Of a stretch of DNA of 64,000 bases, positions 35,088-48,316 are shown piece after piece (the first letter of the stretch is position 1; each line of letters starts with the position of its first letter). A program made the translations under genes and the position numbers. The notes under the pieces are model-generated. The model was not told the origin of the DNA. It saw only the letters and a program-made list of their open reading frames with translations, and did not search any database. This stretch comes from Tomocerus qinae (lineage: Eukaryota > Arthropoda > Collembola > Entomobryomorpha > Tomoceridae). The stretch covers positions 36,642,001 through 36,706,000 of the forward strand of contig CM034546.1 in the NCBI GenBank assembly GCA_020055645.1, given 5' to 3'.

Positions 35088-38000
35088 ATGGAATGGTTCC
35101 CAAAATAATTGCTCTGGAAGCTGAGAAAGTGTTTTCTGTTGGAGAGAAGGGGCAAAGTTTGAGTTGTGTCAGCGACGGTCGTCCAACTCCCAATGTCGAA
35201 TGGTCAAGGAAAAATGGTGTAGGAACAATTTTTTGTTTTAATTTGTTTTGTGTATGCAGCAATCCCAAACTCCGGCCGATTAATATTTAACTAGCGACAA
35301 GCAAAATAATTAGTTTCTGCGTTTGCTTAGCCTACTTAATGTGGAGTGCTAAGCCGCGGGGCTTAGCTCACCATATAAAAATGTTGATTCTACTTGCAAT
35401 TAATTGACCTTTGTAGGATTATAAGTCTTCAACGGATGTGGAAATCCCTACTCAAATTTTAATGCAACTCTTAGTACTTCTTGTTAGTTCTAAGCTCCCT
35501 AGATGCTGCACCACTGCACTGAAAATTGATTCTTAACATTCACATCTACTTCAGTGCAGCAGACTTATAACCCTACATAGATCAATTGGGCTCGCATCAC
35601 AAAAGTGAAATATTTTTAATATTATAACGTCAAGCTTTACACCTTCAAAGTACAAAGATCATCATAAAACAATACGGTACAAGCAGGTTTAAAAAAGACA
35701 AGGTGTAGATTAAAATGAGCATAGTTCTACGTTTATCGCATTAACATAATGTCAAATTGGTTTTGTCAAAAAGTCGTTGACAATTAGATTTATTGGGTCC
35801 ACTTTTTCACATTCAAAGAAAAAACATCATTGAAAATGATGATTTTAATTTACATTAAAATTCATTAACATATTTCTTTATCTTTCTCACTGTATAATTG
35901 CATCACAGATTTAGATTATTTCTTCCCGTGCGAGAGACTTTGTTTTCGTGCACAGTAACGCCCAATAGATTGAGGTATGTCCACCAAGCCTTTTACGCAT
36001 TGTAACCCTTGGTTTAAGTTTCAGCATCACTTTCCAGGCTGTATTAAACTATTGATATAATATGAAAAAATTATTTATTTCGACAGTGCAGTTCCGTATT
36101 TTGAAGTCGATAATGAAATGCATAGACCATATTCGCGCCAAAAATTTTGGTTTCTTTTGTCTGAAATGAGCCAAAAATAACCTAGAGTGATATAAAATTC
36201 CGCGGTTTTTTTGGGATTTCTAGAATTTTTTTTTATTTTTTCGATTTCGAGGGGCATTTGCCCCCAATACCCCCAAAATGCAGAGGATAGCTAACTCAGG
36301 ATAACTCTTGATCAAATTGGCGTAAATTGTTTAAATGCGTAATATTCAATTAAGGGCTATCCAAATGCTCTGGTTGTACTCCATCAGAAATATATTTGCA
36401 ATTTTTTGCTGATAAAGCCCATTGAATCTCCATTGAGAGTCTCCGGCCAGAAAAACTTCAAACAGTTAATATTTTCGGACTACAATGACACGTTGGATGG
36501 AGAATATGTGTGTACAGCATCCAATACCTTTGGAAATGCTACTAAATCTTTTAAAATATCGACCAAAAAAGGTCAGTGAATTTCCACTACGTGTAATTGA
36601 ATTTAAATGATCATATGTAAAAGATCATAATGAGATAGATTCCATAATTAAAACATTACAGATGCAGCATTTGGTATGGCTTCAATCTTAATTCTAACGA
36701 TATCGATAAGTCTGCTGTTAATACTGATAGCGATATTCCTTATTGTGTATTTCATACGCCGCCTGAGAGCTGCGCAGGTGAGTGTATTCATATTTTATGT
36801 TCAAATTTCGAACAAACATAGATTTACGAAAAACTAAATTGGACACAAAGCGTTTTTACAATTGTACAATTTGTTTATATTTTAGCGAATAGTTGCCCAT
36901 TTAACTGAGTCGGAGATAGATGAATTTTTTCAAGGAAATGAAAATCTACAGTCCACACAATCAGACCCGTTCGCATTACCATATGACATGCAATACGAAA
37001 TGGCTAAGGATTCTTTTGAAATAGGTCAAACAATACTTTGAAGTCATTGAAATGCAATTTCAACTTACTCTTTGTTCTTAGGTTCATTTGATATTTGATA
37101 ATCCTTTAACCCCACAGACAAAAAAATAATTTTGGGCTCAGGAGAATTCGGAACGGTGTACAAGGGAAACATTTACACTCGAGGGGAGTTTGCTTTTAAA
37201 ACGACAAGAAATATCTGCTCATCTGAAGGTCTAAAAGGAATGCTTTCCGAATTGAAAATAATGATCTACGTCGGTGGACATGAAAATATAATCAAATTAG
37301 TTGGCGCTTATACAGAAGAAATTAAATCTGGTGAAAATTATTAATTAAAAATTAGCAGAATTTAAGACAGAATATTTAAAAGTTACTTCAATATAAATAT
37401 GATTTTAATGTACTTTTAGGTATATTGTTTATTGCTACTGAACTTTGCTCGATGGGAAATTTACATAGCCATCTACGAAATATGAAACAAGAAATTTCAG
37501 AAAACTTAGATTTCCTCAGGTAAAAATACGAAGAGGGTTTAATTTGTCGAGGACATTCTGATTTTCGCATTTCATTTGCAGATCGGAATCATACACAAAA
37601 TGTCTACGATGGTCAGAGGAAATTGCCAACGGGATGAATTATCTTTCCTTCAAACATGTATGTACAAATAATAAATAAAATACAATTTGTAGGTGTAAGC
37701 AGAAATTACCGTTTTCTGATTTGAATTTCTGCATTCAGGTAATTCACTCGGATCTGGCTGCCCGGAATATTCTGCTGACAGAGATGGAAGTAGTAAAAAT
37801 ATCGGATTTCGGATTAAGTCGTCGGATGTATAATTACGTGGACTACAAGAAAACGGACAAATCAAATCCTCTGCCGTGGAAATGGATGGCTATCGAGTCT
37901 CTTAGAGAAATGACCTTCTCCACTCAGTCCGATGTCTGGGCCTATGGCGTCACTATCTGGGAAATATTCTCTCTTGGAGAAGTCCCGTATCCAGGAATAT

Positions 38001-38576
38001 CTTGGACAATAGACTTCGTAAAAATGTTGGACCAGGGACTTAGAAATCTGAAACCAGATTATGCCTCCAATGAATTGTAAGATTCGATTGTTGTCATTAA
38101 TTTCAATTAGAATTACTACTGATAGAAATTCACATACCAAAATAGATACCTTATAGCTTGGTGTGAAATGGGCGACAATGATTTAAATGTTAATGTAACA
38201 AGCAGTCTTCTGTGGTGCAGGTACAAGATTATGCTCTCCTGTTGGAACAAAAATCCTACGGATCGACCTGATTTCAGTTCCTTGAGATATTTCTTCATGG
38301 ATTATGTAAGCCCTAAATATTGCACAATTCCGATCACATGTCACTAACTTTAAATTAAAGTAAAACAAGTTGCTTGCTTGCTGCTTATGCACTATACTTT
38401 GCTGCTTACAATGCTTATTGCTGAAAACAAATTACGCTATATATTTAGCCAATAATACTTACAGTTTGTTTAATTTGAGATAAAATTCTCCCATATTATA
38501 GAAAATTGAAGATTTGAGTGGCGAAACATCCGACCTTCCAAACCAGGAAGACTTTTATGAGGACCTTAATCCCTAA
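35088..38576 (+). CDS. Ig-domain receptor tyrosine kinase, last ten exons
   Basis: Exons with matching GT/AG sites and phases: 35088-35218, 36418-36571, 36662-36777, 36886-37024, 37118-37330, 37420-37519, 37582-37657, 37739-38076, 38221-38305, 38502-38576. Exons 1-2 form one Ig domain ([29 protein letters not shown]). Exon 3 is a TM helix with a RRLR stop. The juxtamembrane part has DPFALPYD as in the PDGFR/VEGFR-type receptors. Kinase: [11 protein letters not shown] loop, FAFK lysine, E in [16 protein letters not shown] catalytic loop, [40 protein letters not shown], and [12 protein letters not shown]. The HRD arginine is Ser; the catalytic Asp and DFG remain. The tail is short with one Tyr (EDFYEDLNP). 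5' exons, including more Ig domains and the signal peptide, are not found; they may lie beyond the NUMT/Copia insertions. Confidence 0.88.
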
Positions 38577-41374
38577 AATATTTCAGGTTTTGCGGCAATT
38601 TGAAGCTGTTAAATCAATAGCTTTACTAAGAAAAAATAACCGATGTATAAATGTCAGTTTAGGGCAAATAGTTACTGCTTGCTTTGTCACTAATACAAAA
38701 ACCGTTTAGCGCATCAATTATTTAACTATTCTCATAGTTAGTAAACTACATTTAAATATGATTTATTAACTAATTGGAAGTAATCTAAATATTTCTAATT
38801 TCAAGAAGTAATAACTTGAAAACGCCTAATGCTTTGAATATTTTTTAATCTTTTATTGCACTCGAGACATTACACTATCTACAACGTTATGATATGTTTC
38901 ATTAAAAATCAATTTTACTATTTACTGAATACGATTATATAAAGCACATCTATTGAATGCTTTGCTTAAAATGCATTTTAAAAAACTATATTTAAACATA
39001 ATTAATTTCTTTCGTTTCAAGAGTACAGTATGTTTAGCTTAATACTAATTATTCCAAAAATCTGGGCGTCGAAATCTGTTTTATATCTATACTTTACTAC
39101 ATTTTCAAAATAGATAGGAAAACACTATTTACGGTTTCACTGATGATTGCTCGATACTTTGTTTTAGAACGGTGCATTATTTCTAATATTTGTTGAAGTA
39201 TTTCAAAGTTATTTGACCAAAAAGCAACTCAAATTATTATTAAAATGATTTGGTTAAAATTATGTTAAAATGTGTTACTATGTTAAAAGAAATTATGTTA
39301 TTATGTTAAATTATGTTAAAATTATGTTAGTGAATTAGGTTAAAAGGTTACAATGTTTTTTGAGTAATATAGTATAGTTGTATGTCCTTTATTATTTCTG
39401 TACTTACTAGTATTTTAATGATTAACTCTAGACTTATGTCAATATAAATACCAGGTGTCTAAGTTATACCATAATATTGACTTAGGATTTTGGATGAAGT
39501 CTATAGGTGGAATATAAATGTAATACTGACTAAAAATTGACTTAATGTAAAATGTTAATGAAGTTCTTAATTAAATTCACATGTCGCTTTACGCTGAATA
39601 AATGATCAACTTTGAATGTTTGCAAAGTGTATTTAAATATTTTAGGGGACTACCCCTTTTTGTCTACACCATTTTGTCAACAACTTTTTTTGGAAATCAC
39701 TTTTTGTCAACACGTAGTAAGTTTAGACATGCTACCAATATGTTTAAAAGCAGTAAGAATAACTTTGGCATCGGGAACCAATTTAATTTTCAAAAGAAAA
39801 ATTTGATGTGAACAGGTGAAAATGCTAGTTAACTATGTTCTTAATTGTCATCTTACTGCCGAAAAACCTTAATGATGTGTACGACATTTCAGAAATTAGT
39901 AATAATATTTCAATTTAAAATTTTTTAGAACAAAAACATTACCATAATTGCACATAGATAAAATAATGGCGAATTATTACTCATTTGAAAGCTATTATTA
40001 ATATAATATTAATAAAGTGTAGTTCAGTCAGAAGCTGGCTGAGGAGGTTAGCGCCCCTCCCTCCTAAGTACAATAAAAAAATATTTTTTTGTCAAAAAAT
40101 TCTAATGAAAAAGGATTTCCTCTTTTTGCGAAAATGTTACTTCTATGCTTCACATTTGGCGTGCCCCCGTGGTCAAATTCCTCAATATGTCAAAGTGTAG
40201 TTTATGTCAAATTTTAAATGAATCAAAAATTGATTCAAAATAATATTACATATATAAATATGCATAATATTATGTATATTGGTAGATGATAGATTTTTAG
40301 CCTTCAATAAACTTTGTTTTGAACTATTAAAATGTGTGATGTTACAACATAGATTTACGTATATAAATGAAAAAAACAAGATAAATAGTTGTTTCGGTAG
40401 AATTTACTATGATTTAACCACTACTTGCATTGGAAAAATTGGAATTGCACTGAGCTGAATCCAGATCAAATTACTGTAGTAATTTCATAGGGGCCACTTC
40501 TCTCCTTCCTTTGTTTTACCCTAAGAATTGGTCCTTTCAACGGTAGAAAAGTATTTTCTGCAGCCAGCTAAACATATTGTGGAATTTGAATTTCGTGAAA
40601 ATGTTGAAAACCAAATCCTGTTCACATTTAATTGTTTTAAATTTACATTATTGAAATTTATGGCGCACATGATTGAAAATTGTGAATGAGGTTGCACTAA
40701 TTAGAGTACCAGAAAGTGTAAAACGATGGCGTTGAAATAAAGCAACAGAATGATAAATGGAGAACGTTCAAAACTAAAAATACTAATTTTCTGACCGTAA
40801 ATGGAGGTAACGATGGTAACAACTGCAATTTCAATACGAGACACTCGAGGAAATGACCAGCTACAAGTTACCACCCATGATGCAAGAAATCAGTGAATGT
40901 GCTTGTATAGCTGATGTTCATCGTGATAACAAACGCAAACAAGAGAATCGTTATTACGGACTTAATCAGAGAGCCACGGCCACCGGTACAAAGATTTGAA
41001 TCTATCTGTGATTTAATTGATTACAAGCATGTTGTTTCTGCATTACTTACAACAGTCCCTCATCCGAATGGCACTATTAAATTTTAAATAGGACAAAAAT
41101 GAAATTGGTTAAAACACTCATTTCAATCCCAATTATATTTCGTTCTATAGCTACGAGATTTTTGGAGATCGGAATCTCGTTTGTCAATGCTTTTGCTCAG
41201 TGTTGGGATAAGTATACAAATACAAATGCTACCTTGGAAAATATTATTAACAAGAATATTGTAAAAAGGCTGCAATGACTTTAATAATACTTAGGAGAAA
41301 GTTTGGGAGGAATGTTGCATCCGAAATGTTACTGTTCATGGATGACATAGATACGGAGTTGAGCTATGCACTGC
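38577..41374. other. Intergenic; small minisatellite at 39240-39345, possible SINE piece near 40020
   Basis: 39240-39345 repeats TTATGTTAAAA-like units about eight times. Near 40019 AGCTGGCTGAGGAGGTTAGC followed 120 bp later by GTGGTCAAATTCCTC is SINE-like. No protein-coding gene recognised. Confidence 0.35.
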
Positions 41375-41785
41375 CAGTGTACAAAATGTACCACTTTTTA
41401 GGCTTTTTTACCATCACAGTGGTAAAAATGCATTTAATGGTAAAATTGGTAAATTTTAGCGATAGATTAGACAGATTAGTACAGATACACAACATACTTA
41501 CTAACATGTAAGTTTTAAAACTTTCTTTTCTATGAAATATGTCCAATTAAATCCTTAATTTATCAAATTAATCCTATTTATCTAATTGCTCACCGAAAGT
41601 TACAGAAAATGAAAATGTTACTGAAACCAAGATTGCATTTTATGTCGCCAATTTAATTGCAATTAATTTCTCAATCGACAAATAAGGCTATTAGTGTCCC
41701 AATTGTTGAATCCAACCCTGATTAATGAACACTTACCATTGTGTGTCAACAATCATCCGCTGATAAGCTATTTCATTCTTTACAA
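41375..41785. mobile_element. hAT-type MITE, 3'-truncated second copy
   Basis: Starts CAGTGTACAAAATGTACCAC and stays similar to 1292-1700 (for example CATTTAATGGTAAAA and GTTTTAAAACTTT). The right terminus is missing, so no target duplication can be seen. Confidence 0.65.
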
Positions 41786-43257
41786 TGCCTTAATTGGTAC
41801 AATTAACTAACGTGGCTAGAAAATACTTTCCACAAAATTTTTTATCTCATTTCAATTTTATTTCCGTAAAGCAACAAAATGCTTGTTTCTCTAGCCCAGG
41901 TAATCATAGATTGTGTTTTCTTACCCATATGTATATTTGAACATAGCCTTAAAACTCAAGGGCATTGACATATTCGAAGTCGGATTGAAATGAAGTCAAT
42001 ACTTAATAAATAATGGATCCTACTTATATACTTCGCAAAGAAGTTATTTTTACTTTTATATATATCAATTTTGCCGAATATAACTTTTTGCCAATTGGTC
42101 AATAACAGCGATGATATTAAGGTATGTATATAGCATATATAAAAATTGGTATGCTTCTAAAGTTGTTTGTTATTTTATATATTATCGTTTGGTTTCCCAC
42201 TCCACGCACGGCTTGAAAGGTGATGTGACCCAGTTAAGTATTAAGTCGTCATTTGGTGAATATATTAAATATTTCATGATTCCTGGCATCATCAGGTCAA
42301 CTTAAATTTAACCTTTCATCTAAGTTTGTTCATACATCGATCAGTTTGCTCAAATTACAAATGTTTTTATGCCACTGAGCGGATTCATAATTAGAAACCT
42401 AATCTAGAAATTTTTCTTGGTATTTGATTTTATTAAAATTTGAAAAACATCGCTATAATATCTCCTAATTATTGGTAATGATTACAACAAATGAATATGG
42501 TATGTATTTCTAAATTTGTTGTGACAAATGGCTGCAACAAAATTCTGGCATTTGAGTAATGTTTAAGCGATGGCGAACTGAAATCTTGAATCGGTATTAA
42601 CAACAAAATAAATAATAATAAAGATAATAATATAGATAACAAATATCTATAAAATAATTATCAAAAAAGCTTTTGGTTTGTGTTAGTTAGTTGTGTAATT
42701 TTAGTATCAATCGTTTTGATTTTCTGTTCGATTTAAATATAAAAATATGAATATAAATGAAAAATGTGAATAAATTATGGTAATGATATAAGAAACCATT
42801 ATATAGACACGTTTTAGTTCTTTAAATGTAAAAATTGGGTTTAGTCTTAGTGCTAGATTTATCATGTTAGCCAAGAAAAACTACAGTTTAGGCATTACAA
42901 AGAAATTGGAAATAAATCAATAACAGATATCATTACTGCAGAAGAATTATTGCTTTAAATACGGTAGTACACCTAGTGAGTGTATGCTTGCATTGCTCCT
43001 TAGGAGGGTAAGTCTTAAGGGGTTTACCTTTGATTGACAGTTACAGCAGATTTTACATGAACATTAATATCCCGTAACCAGGGGTAAGATAATAAGTGCA
43101 ATTTGCTATAATTTGACATTTTCTGTGTATTTAGGGACCAATTTTGACTTTCTACGACCAGTATTCCTGCACTATAGATACAAGTTTTCCAAAAGAATTT
43201 ATCATTGTTATGTGCTATTCATTTTTCTGTATTGCCATGGAGTAAATTTCTATAGCT
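41786..43257. other. Intergenic; partial duplicate of 2080-3130
   Basis: 42530-43110 is a diverged copy of 2080-3130. No gene recognised. Confidence 0.4.
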
Positions 43258-45465
43258 CTATGTACTTTTAAATCGTAACCATGGATTCTTACACATTACC
43301 TGCCTGCTCCTCTTTGAAGTTACTCGTATTTTAAACCCCCTCTTAATCGTCAGAAAATATTTTCTCCTTTTCTTACAAGGAACGTGTTTAGGGCATGACA
43401 GGTTACACGAACGAAAAACTTCCAACAAAAAAACTGCACAAGATATGCAGATAGCAATCGCAAAACATTCAAATATTACTTTCAGGTTTGTTTTCAATGA
43501 GAATTTCTTTGGCAACCAATTTTGATAATTCTCATGGGCCTTTATTTTTTTAACCATCATATTATGTGCCATCTGAAAAGTATCGACCTCCTTAGCGGAT
43601 GTGTAAAGTCCGAATTCTAAGAATTCTTGAAAATAGGTTTTAAAGTTTTCCATGAAACAACCTTCAAATAGAACTGAGTACGGAACCGCATCCAAAGGGT
43701 CTTCAAGGAATTCTTTGCATTCGATTGGATTCCAAATATTGAGGGACGCAAGCTCGATATATCTTCTGTCTACTTCTGCAATATTGTTGTCTTGATTACC
43801 CATTAAGTTCAGAATAATGGGGATTACATTTTCAGCATCGTCGTCTAAATACATTTGTAATCCTATTGAATTACTGAAACCCACCAAAGTAATGGTGAGA
43901 TCATTTCGAAATATCATAAGATTGTCAAGGATAAAGTCAATACCTATCATTGAAAATGGAGCTGCACCAAGTGCTCTCACACGAGGGTAATAAACATCAA
44001 TAAAATTGTTGATCACGGTTGACCATTGAAAATCAGTTCTATAATCAACTTTAGCAAACGTGTTTTTTTAAAGACGTCATTGATAGATTATATTTCTTGA
44101 ACATCTTCTCTAAATTCGGATTTTCCTTAATGAATGCTTCGTCTGACTTTCCGTCTTTTAGCTCCACAAAATATTTGAATTTCTTGGCAACCACTTCAGG
44201 AAATGTCATTCTTGGTTCCTCTTCATATACTGTAATGTTGCTAGTCATTTTAGATTCATAAATCCATCCTAGGAACAAAGCCGCCATGGAGAATCCTAGA
44301 ATCAGAGGCCCTGATATAGGCGTGTGGTTTTGACGTAGCATTATTGCCAGAATGTCGTAAAATACGTAACGATAAATCTTTTTCTTGACTTTTATGATAT
44401 CGTACATGACCATGTAGCACGACAAAGTGAAAAATAATGTCAATAAAAGAGACCAGGTTATCGTGTCAAGAGTTTTTGTAGTGGCCCAATTCAAAGAATA
44501 CCTTTTCTTGTCGGCTGACGTTTTTACGTAGCAATATGCCATGACATTACTCTTTTCTTGGAGCAGCATGGATGTTGTCAAATACTTTTGTATTGAAATA
44601 TCATAAAAAAGCTTACTTTTTCTTTCCGAGTAGATTGTTCCGCATGGCAAAGTGAAATCATCATTGTTGTTTCTTTCTTTGTCTTCCTTATCTTCTATTA
44701 GGGTGATGAATTCTTGTGTGAAATTCAGTAATTGAGATAACTCCCCGATCATCATTGTCGATGCTGTTAAATACATACAATCATAGTTGGTGAAGTATGT
44801 ATTTATTACTCCAAAAAATGATGTTGGTGGTTTCTGTCTGTATTTGAATGGTCTTGCAACCTGAATAAATATTTTCTTTTCATCCACTGTAATTTTTGTT
44901 CGTATTTTGTTGCTTTTGATTTGAAGAGGATTTTCCATGGACGACTGAATTTCAGTGATTTTATCTCCATAGAGATGAAATAGGAGTACATCGACTTTTC
45001 TGATATTGTCGACAGATATAGATGAGAATTGAATTTCTTAATTCCTTGTAAAAATTGATTTGTGGGGTCCTCTAGTTTGCCAAAAATAAAAATAAAAATA
45101 CTTTGAGGACGAATGGGCCTCCATGAATTTTGAAGTAATGAGAGGATGATGTCATAGGAAGGAGGTTGAAAAATGATATTTATATGGCAGATTTCTCTTG
45201 ATGCAAGAAAAGTCACATATTTATATGGATATGCCTCACCGGATATTTGTCTGCTTACTTCTCTTTTAATTGTCCATGATTGACCGTGCTCAATTTGTTG
45301 AAAAAGAGTTTCAATATTGTAAGATCCCAATGCTATGGAATAATAAGTTAAATGGAAATCACAGTTTTTGTGTGATTCTAAATCAATCGGAAATGCGATT
45401 AGTTTACCTCCGACAGATATTTGAATCACAGACAACAATGCCAAGAAAACCAAAAATATGATCAT
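43258..45465 (-). pseudogene. Divergent ionotropic receptor (iGluR-like), two single-base frameshifts
   Basis: The best start is ATG 45465, giving a signal peptide (MIIFLVFLALLSVIQISVGG). The extracellular part has little similarity to known ligand domains. M1 is TITWSLLLTLFFTLSCYMVM; the M3-type helix is PLILGFSMAALFLGWIYESK followed by MTSNIT; the last TM is LKVIFECFAIAICISCAVFL. This one-channel-domain layout without a large amino-terminal domain is that of arthropod antennal/divergent IRs, which detect odours or tastes in sensory dendrites. The frame breaks near 45010-45040 and again in a seven-A run near 44063-44069; the flanking frames are otherwise open and continuous. The second break is homopolymeric and may be an error. 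No introns are needed. Confidence 0.7.
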
Positions 45466-45477
45466 TTTGATGGACAA

Positions 45478-48084
45478 CTACAAAATTCGGGAATCTAGGT
45501 TTTAATACATACACTATGATGTCTAAAGAACCTGTAGTCTACTATCTTTATATTCTAACCGAAACGATATATTATTTGGCAATACGGTCGATAAATCGAT
45601 GTTGTCAACAACCTTTACTGTCTAAAATTTATATAGGGTATGGCTGTATAATTGAGACGTTACTTACTCAGCCATATAGTCCTTTGCTTCAGTACTTAGT
45701 ACTTATGTTGTATGTATAGATATAACTCAAATTGGATATAATATTATATGAAAATGCCGCATTCAGATAGACGGAATTAAAATAGAAACATCCATATAGG
45801 TATATCACAGGGTCGCCACAGACTCATTTAGAGTATTTACGTATAATATGGCATTACAAGTGAAAAGTGTTAATATAGTACATAATTGCTTCCAGATCAT
45901 AATAATTAGGCAATACTGTTATAGTATAATTGCTTAGTCATAACAACGGTACTGTTTATTCGTTCGTATTATTGGCTTTATTTATGATATTGCTGCCTTC
46001 AAATTCAAATTCCATAAAATTTAAGTTTCGAAGAGTAATATCGTTCCTTGTAGAACCATTTAGCCCATATCCCCTTTACGTTTTGTGTATTACATAGCCT
46101 ACATCCACTTTTCGTTTGGTGCGTTTATTCATTCTCCTGGAAGTGGGTTGAGGCTATTTCGTAAACAAAACGGAAAGTGGATAGAAGCTTAATTGTTCCT
46201 TTTAAGAAAAGATATTCAATTTACTAAAAATTAATTCATCCCTATAATGTTAGCACAAAAATTAATCTATTTTAGTCGAATTGAACCATATACATTGGTG
46301 TGACAAGTGGAAATTCTTTTGCATAAAGTGTCGATTATTAGATTTCATTTGAGGATGTATGTACTTAAAGTGCATGAACTAGGGCTTTATGCTTAATTAT
46401 AATATTTGTTGACTCCAAATTGGGAGAGGTGATTGGTTTTCACCGAAGGTGGCCTATCAATCTGACTAAACTTTGCTAGACCACTAGGCCTAGTCCATCA
46501 GTACTGCTTTTGAATTTCAAAATATTACAAAAGTTTCAATATTTTGGTTTAATTTCTAAAAATGCTAATATTAACCCTGAGCTCATTGTTTTATGCATTA
46601 TGCCTTGTATTAGCGCTTTGGTAACCCTGCGTATGTATTGAAACTTGGGAAAATGACAGAACTAAGTATTATTAAGTAAGCCAAACCGAGGCCTGCGCCC
46701 AGCACTATATCACTTTGTAGTGAGGCAGTACGTACCCCATACAACATACATACATACATTTAAGCCAAACCACCACTAACATACCTGACTGAGAATAGTA
46801 TTTAAAACCTTCCATAATAATATTATTCCTCTTATTATGCCAAAGTAGGTACACCAACAACGTTAAATAAATGATGATTAAACATAACAACCAATGTTTG
46901 ACTAGCCACTTTGCACCAAATGATGTCTATATAATGTTGTAGTGTTTTAGGTTTTAAAGATTGGTCTAAAATCCACATTATGTATTAAGTTATACACAAA
47001 TGGACCTAATACACTCATTTAAGTACTGTTTCACATCGATTTCGAATTGGTCAAATTTTTTGGCAGAACGGCAGAAGGTTTTGCTGTTTTGAGTGTTTGT
47101 TATTCTTTCATTCTGATCTGATAGTTTTAGTTGATGTTGAGCTAGTATGTAAGCATTAAAATAGTGAAATTATCCTCAACCAGTGATTTGGTTCATTATT
47201 GTATTATATTGCTACATTCTTTGTATATTTTATGGTGTCGGTTAGTTAAATCATTCTTAATATATACGTGAAGTCTGTCCGCTCATTTAAATGATATACC
47301 AACAATATTTATTATACTCTTATCGCCTGTTGGAAAGAATAAATTAAGCATGGTATCATATTCGGTCTAATTCCGACGAAAACCTGCACAATCGTCCGTT
47401 AACATTATTTCTCGCTTAATCAGCTAGTTTCTAACTAATTAAGGAGAACTGGCGCTGATAAACAAAAACCTAGAAATTCTTCACATTTTGTTAAGCTTCA
47501 TTCCTTTGAGTAAGCTTGAGGTCAGCTTTCAAAGTAGCTACCATACTCGAGTTAAAAACACGAATTACAATTATCTATAACAGTAGCAGCTCATATCTCT
47601 GCTCTTCTTCTCTTCTAACTTACATATTTTGTCAATTTGGATAAGATGGATGTATATATCTAAGTGTGCCCCCTTTCTCAAATTCCTGGAAAAATGTAGG
47701 TATAAACGGGTAACTTGTAGTATCTTCGACACCAAGAATCATGTCACTCGTAGAGCAATGTTGTAAAAACATACACCGGGATCCACCTCCACCGCCTAAA
47801 TGGGTGGAGTAGAAACCTAACCTAATTTTTCAAGTCCCTTCATACAACGATTAGTGAAAGCTTGGTTTCTATTGCGTACTATGAACAATCATAAATTATT
47901 CCTGATCGATATGTGTAAATTAAGGACTAATTTACTGATGCTCTGTAAGTGTATTTAATTTTAATGAAATTAAGTGTCGGACTATGCAGTATACTTTCTA
48001 ATAAGGTACAAAAATACAAACTGCTTTTATTTTAAAAAAGAGCTACGCATATAAAATTGCAGAGTAGGTTACAAGTTTAACAAA
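45478..48084. other. Intergenic, nothing recognised
   Basis: AT-rich; short CATACATACAT stretch near 46740-46760. A motif TGCCCCCTTTCTCAAATTCC near 47668 resembles the SINE-like tails near 9868 and 40155. No gene seen. Confidence 0.35.
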
Positions 48085-48316
48085 TTACAATGTAAACACG
48101 CCTGAACCTAGTAATAATGAGGATTGATTTAAGGTAATTTCATGAATAACTACTTCATCATCAGAATCTATATCTCTTAAGGCTTCTTCCATTTTGCGTT
48201 GCTTCGTTTGGGAAAGTCGATAGTTACGATACTTCCGAAAAGCAAAAAGTATCCCAGTCAAAAGAAACACCCCCACAATTGCGCCGGCACCTCCCATGAT
48301 AGATAACAAGTCGAAT
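48085..48316 (-). CDS. Terminal exon: single TM helix plus short cytoplasmic tail
   Basis: After a possible acceptor (GTAATAG) the frame reads EFDLLS, a TM helix (GAGAIVGVFLLTGILFAF), basic stop-transfer residues (RKYRNYR) and a tail of about 45 residues with an acidic patch (DIDSDDEVV). This looks like the last exon of a type I membrane protein. The TAA is at 48085. Upstream exons were not found, so it may also be an isolated fragment. Confidence 0.4.
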
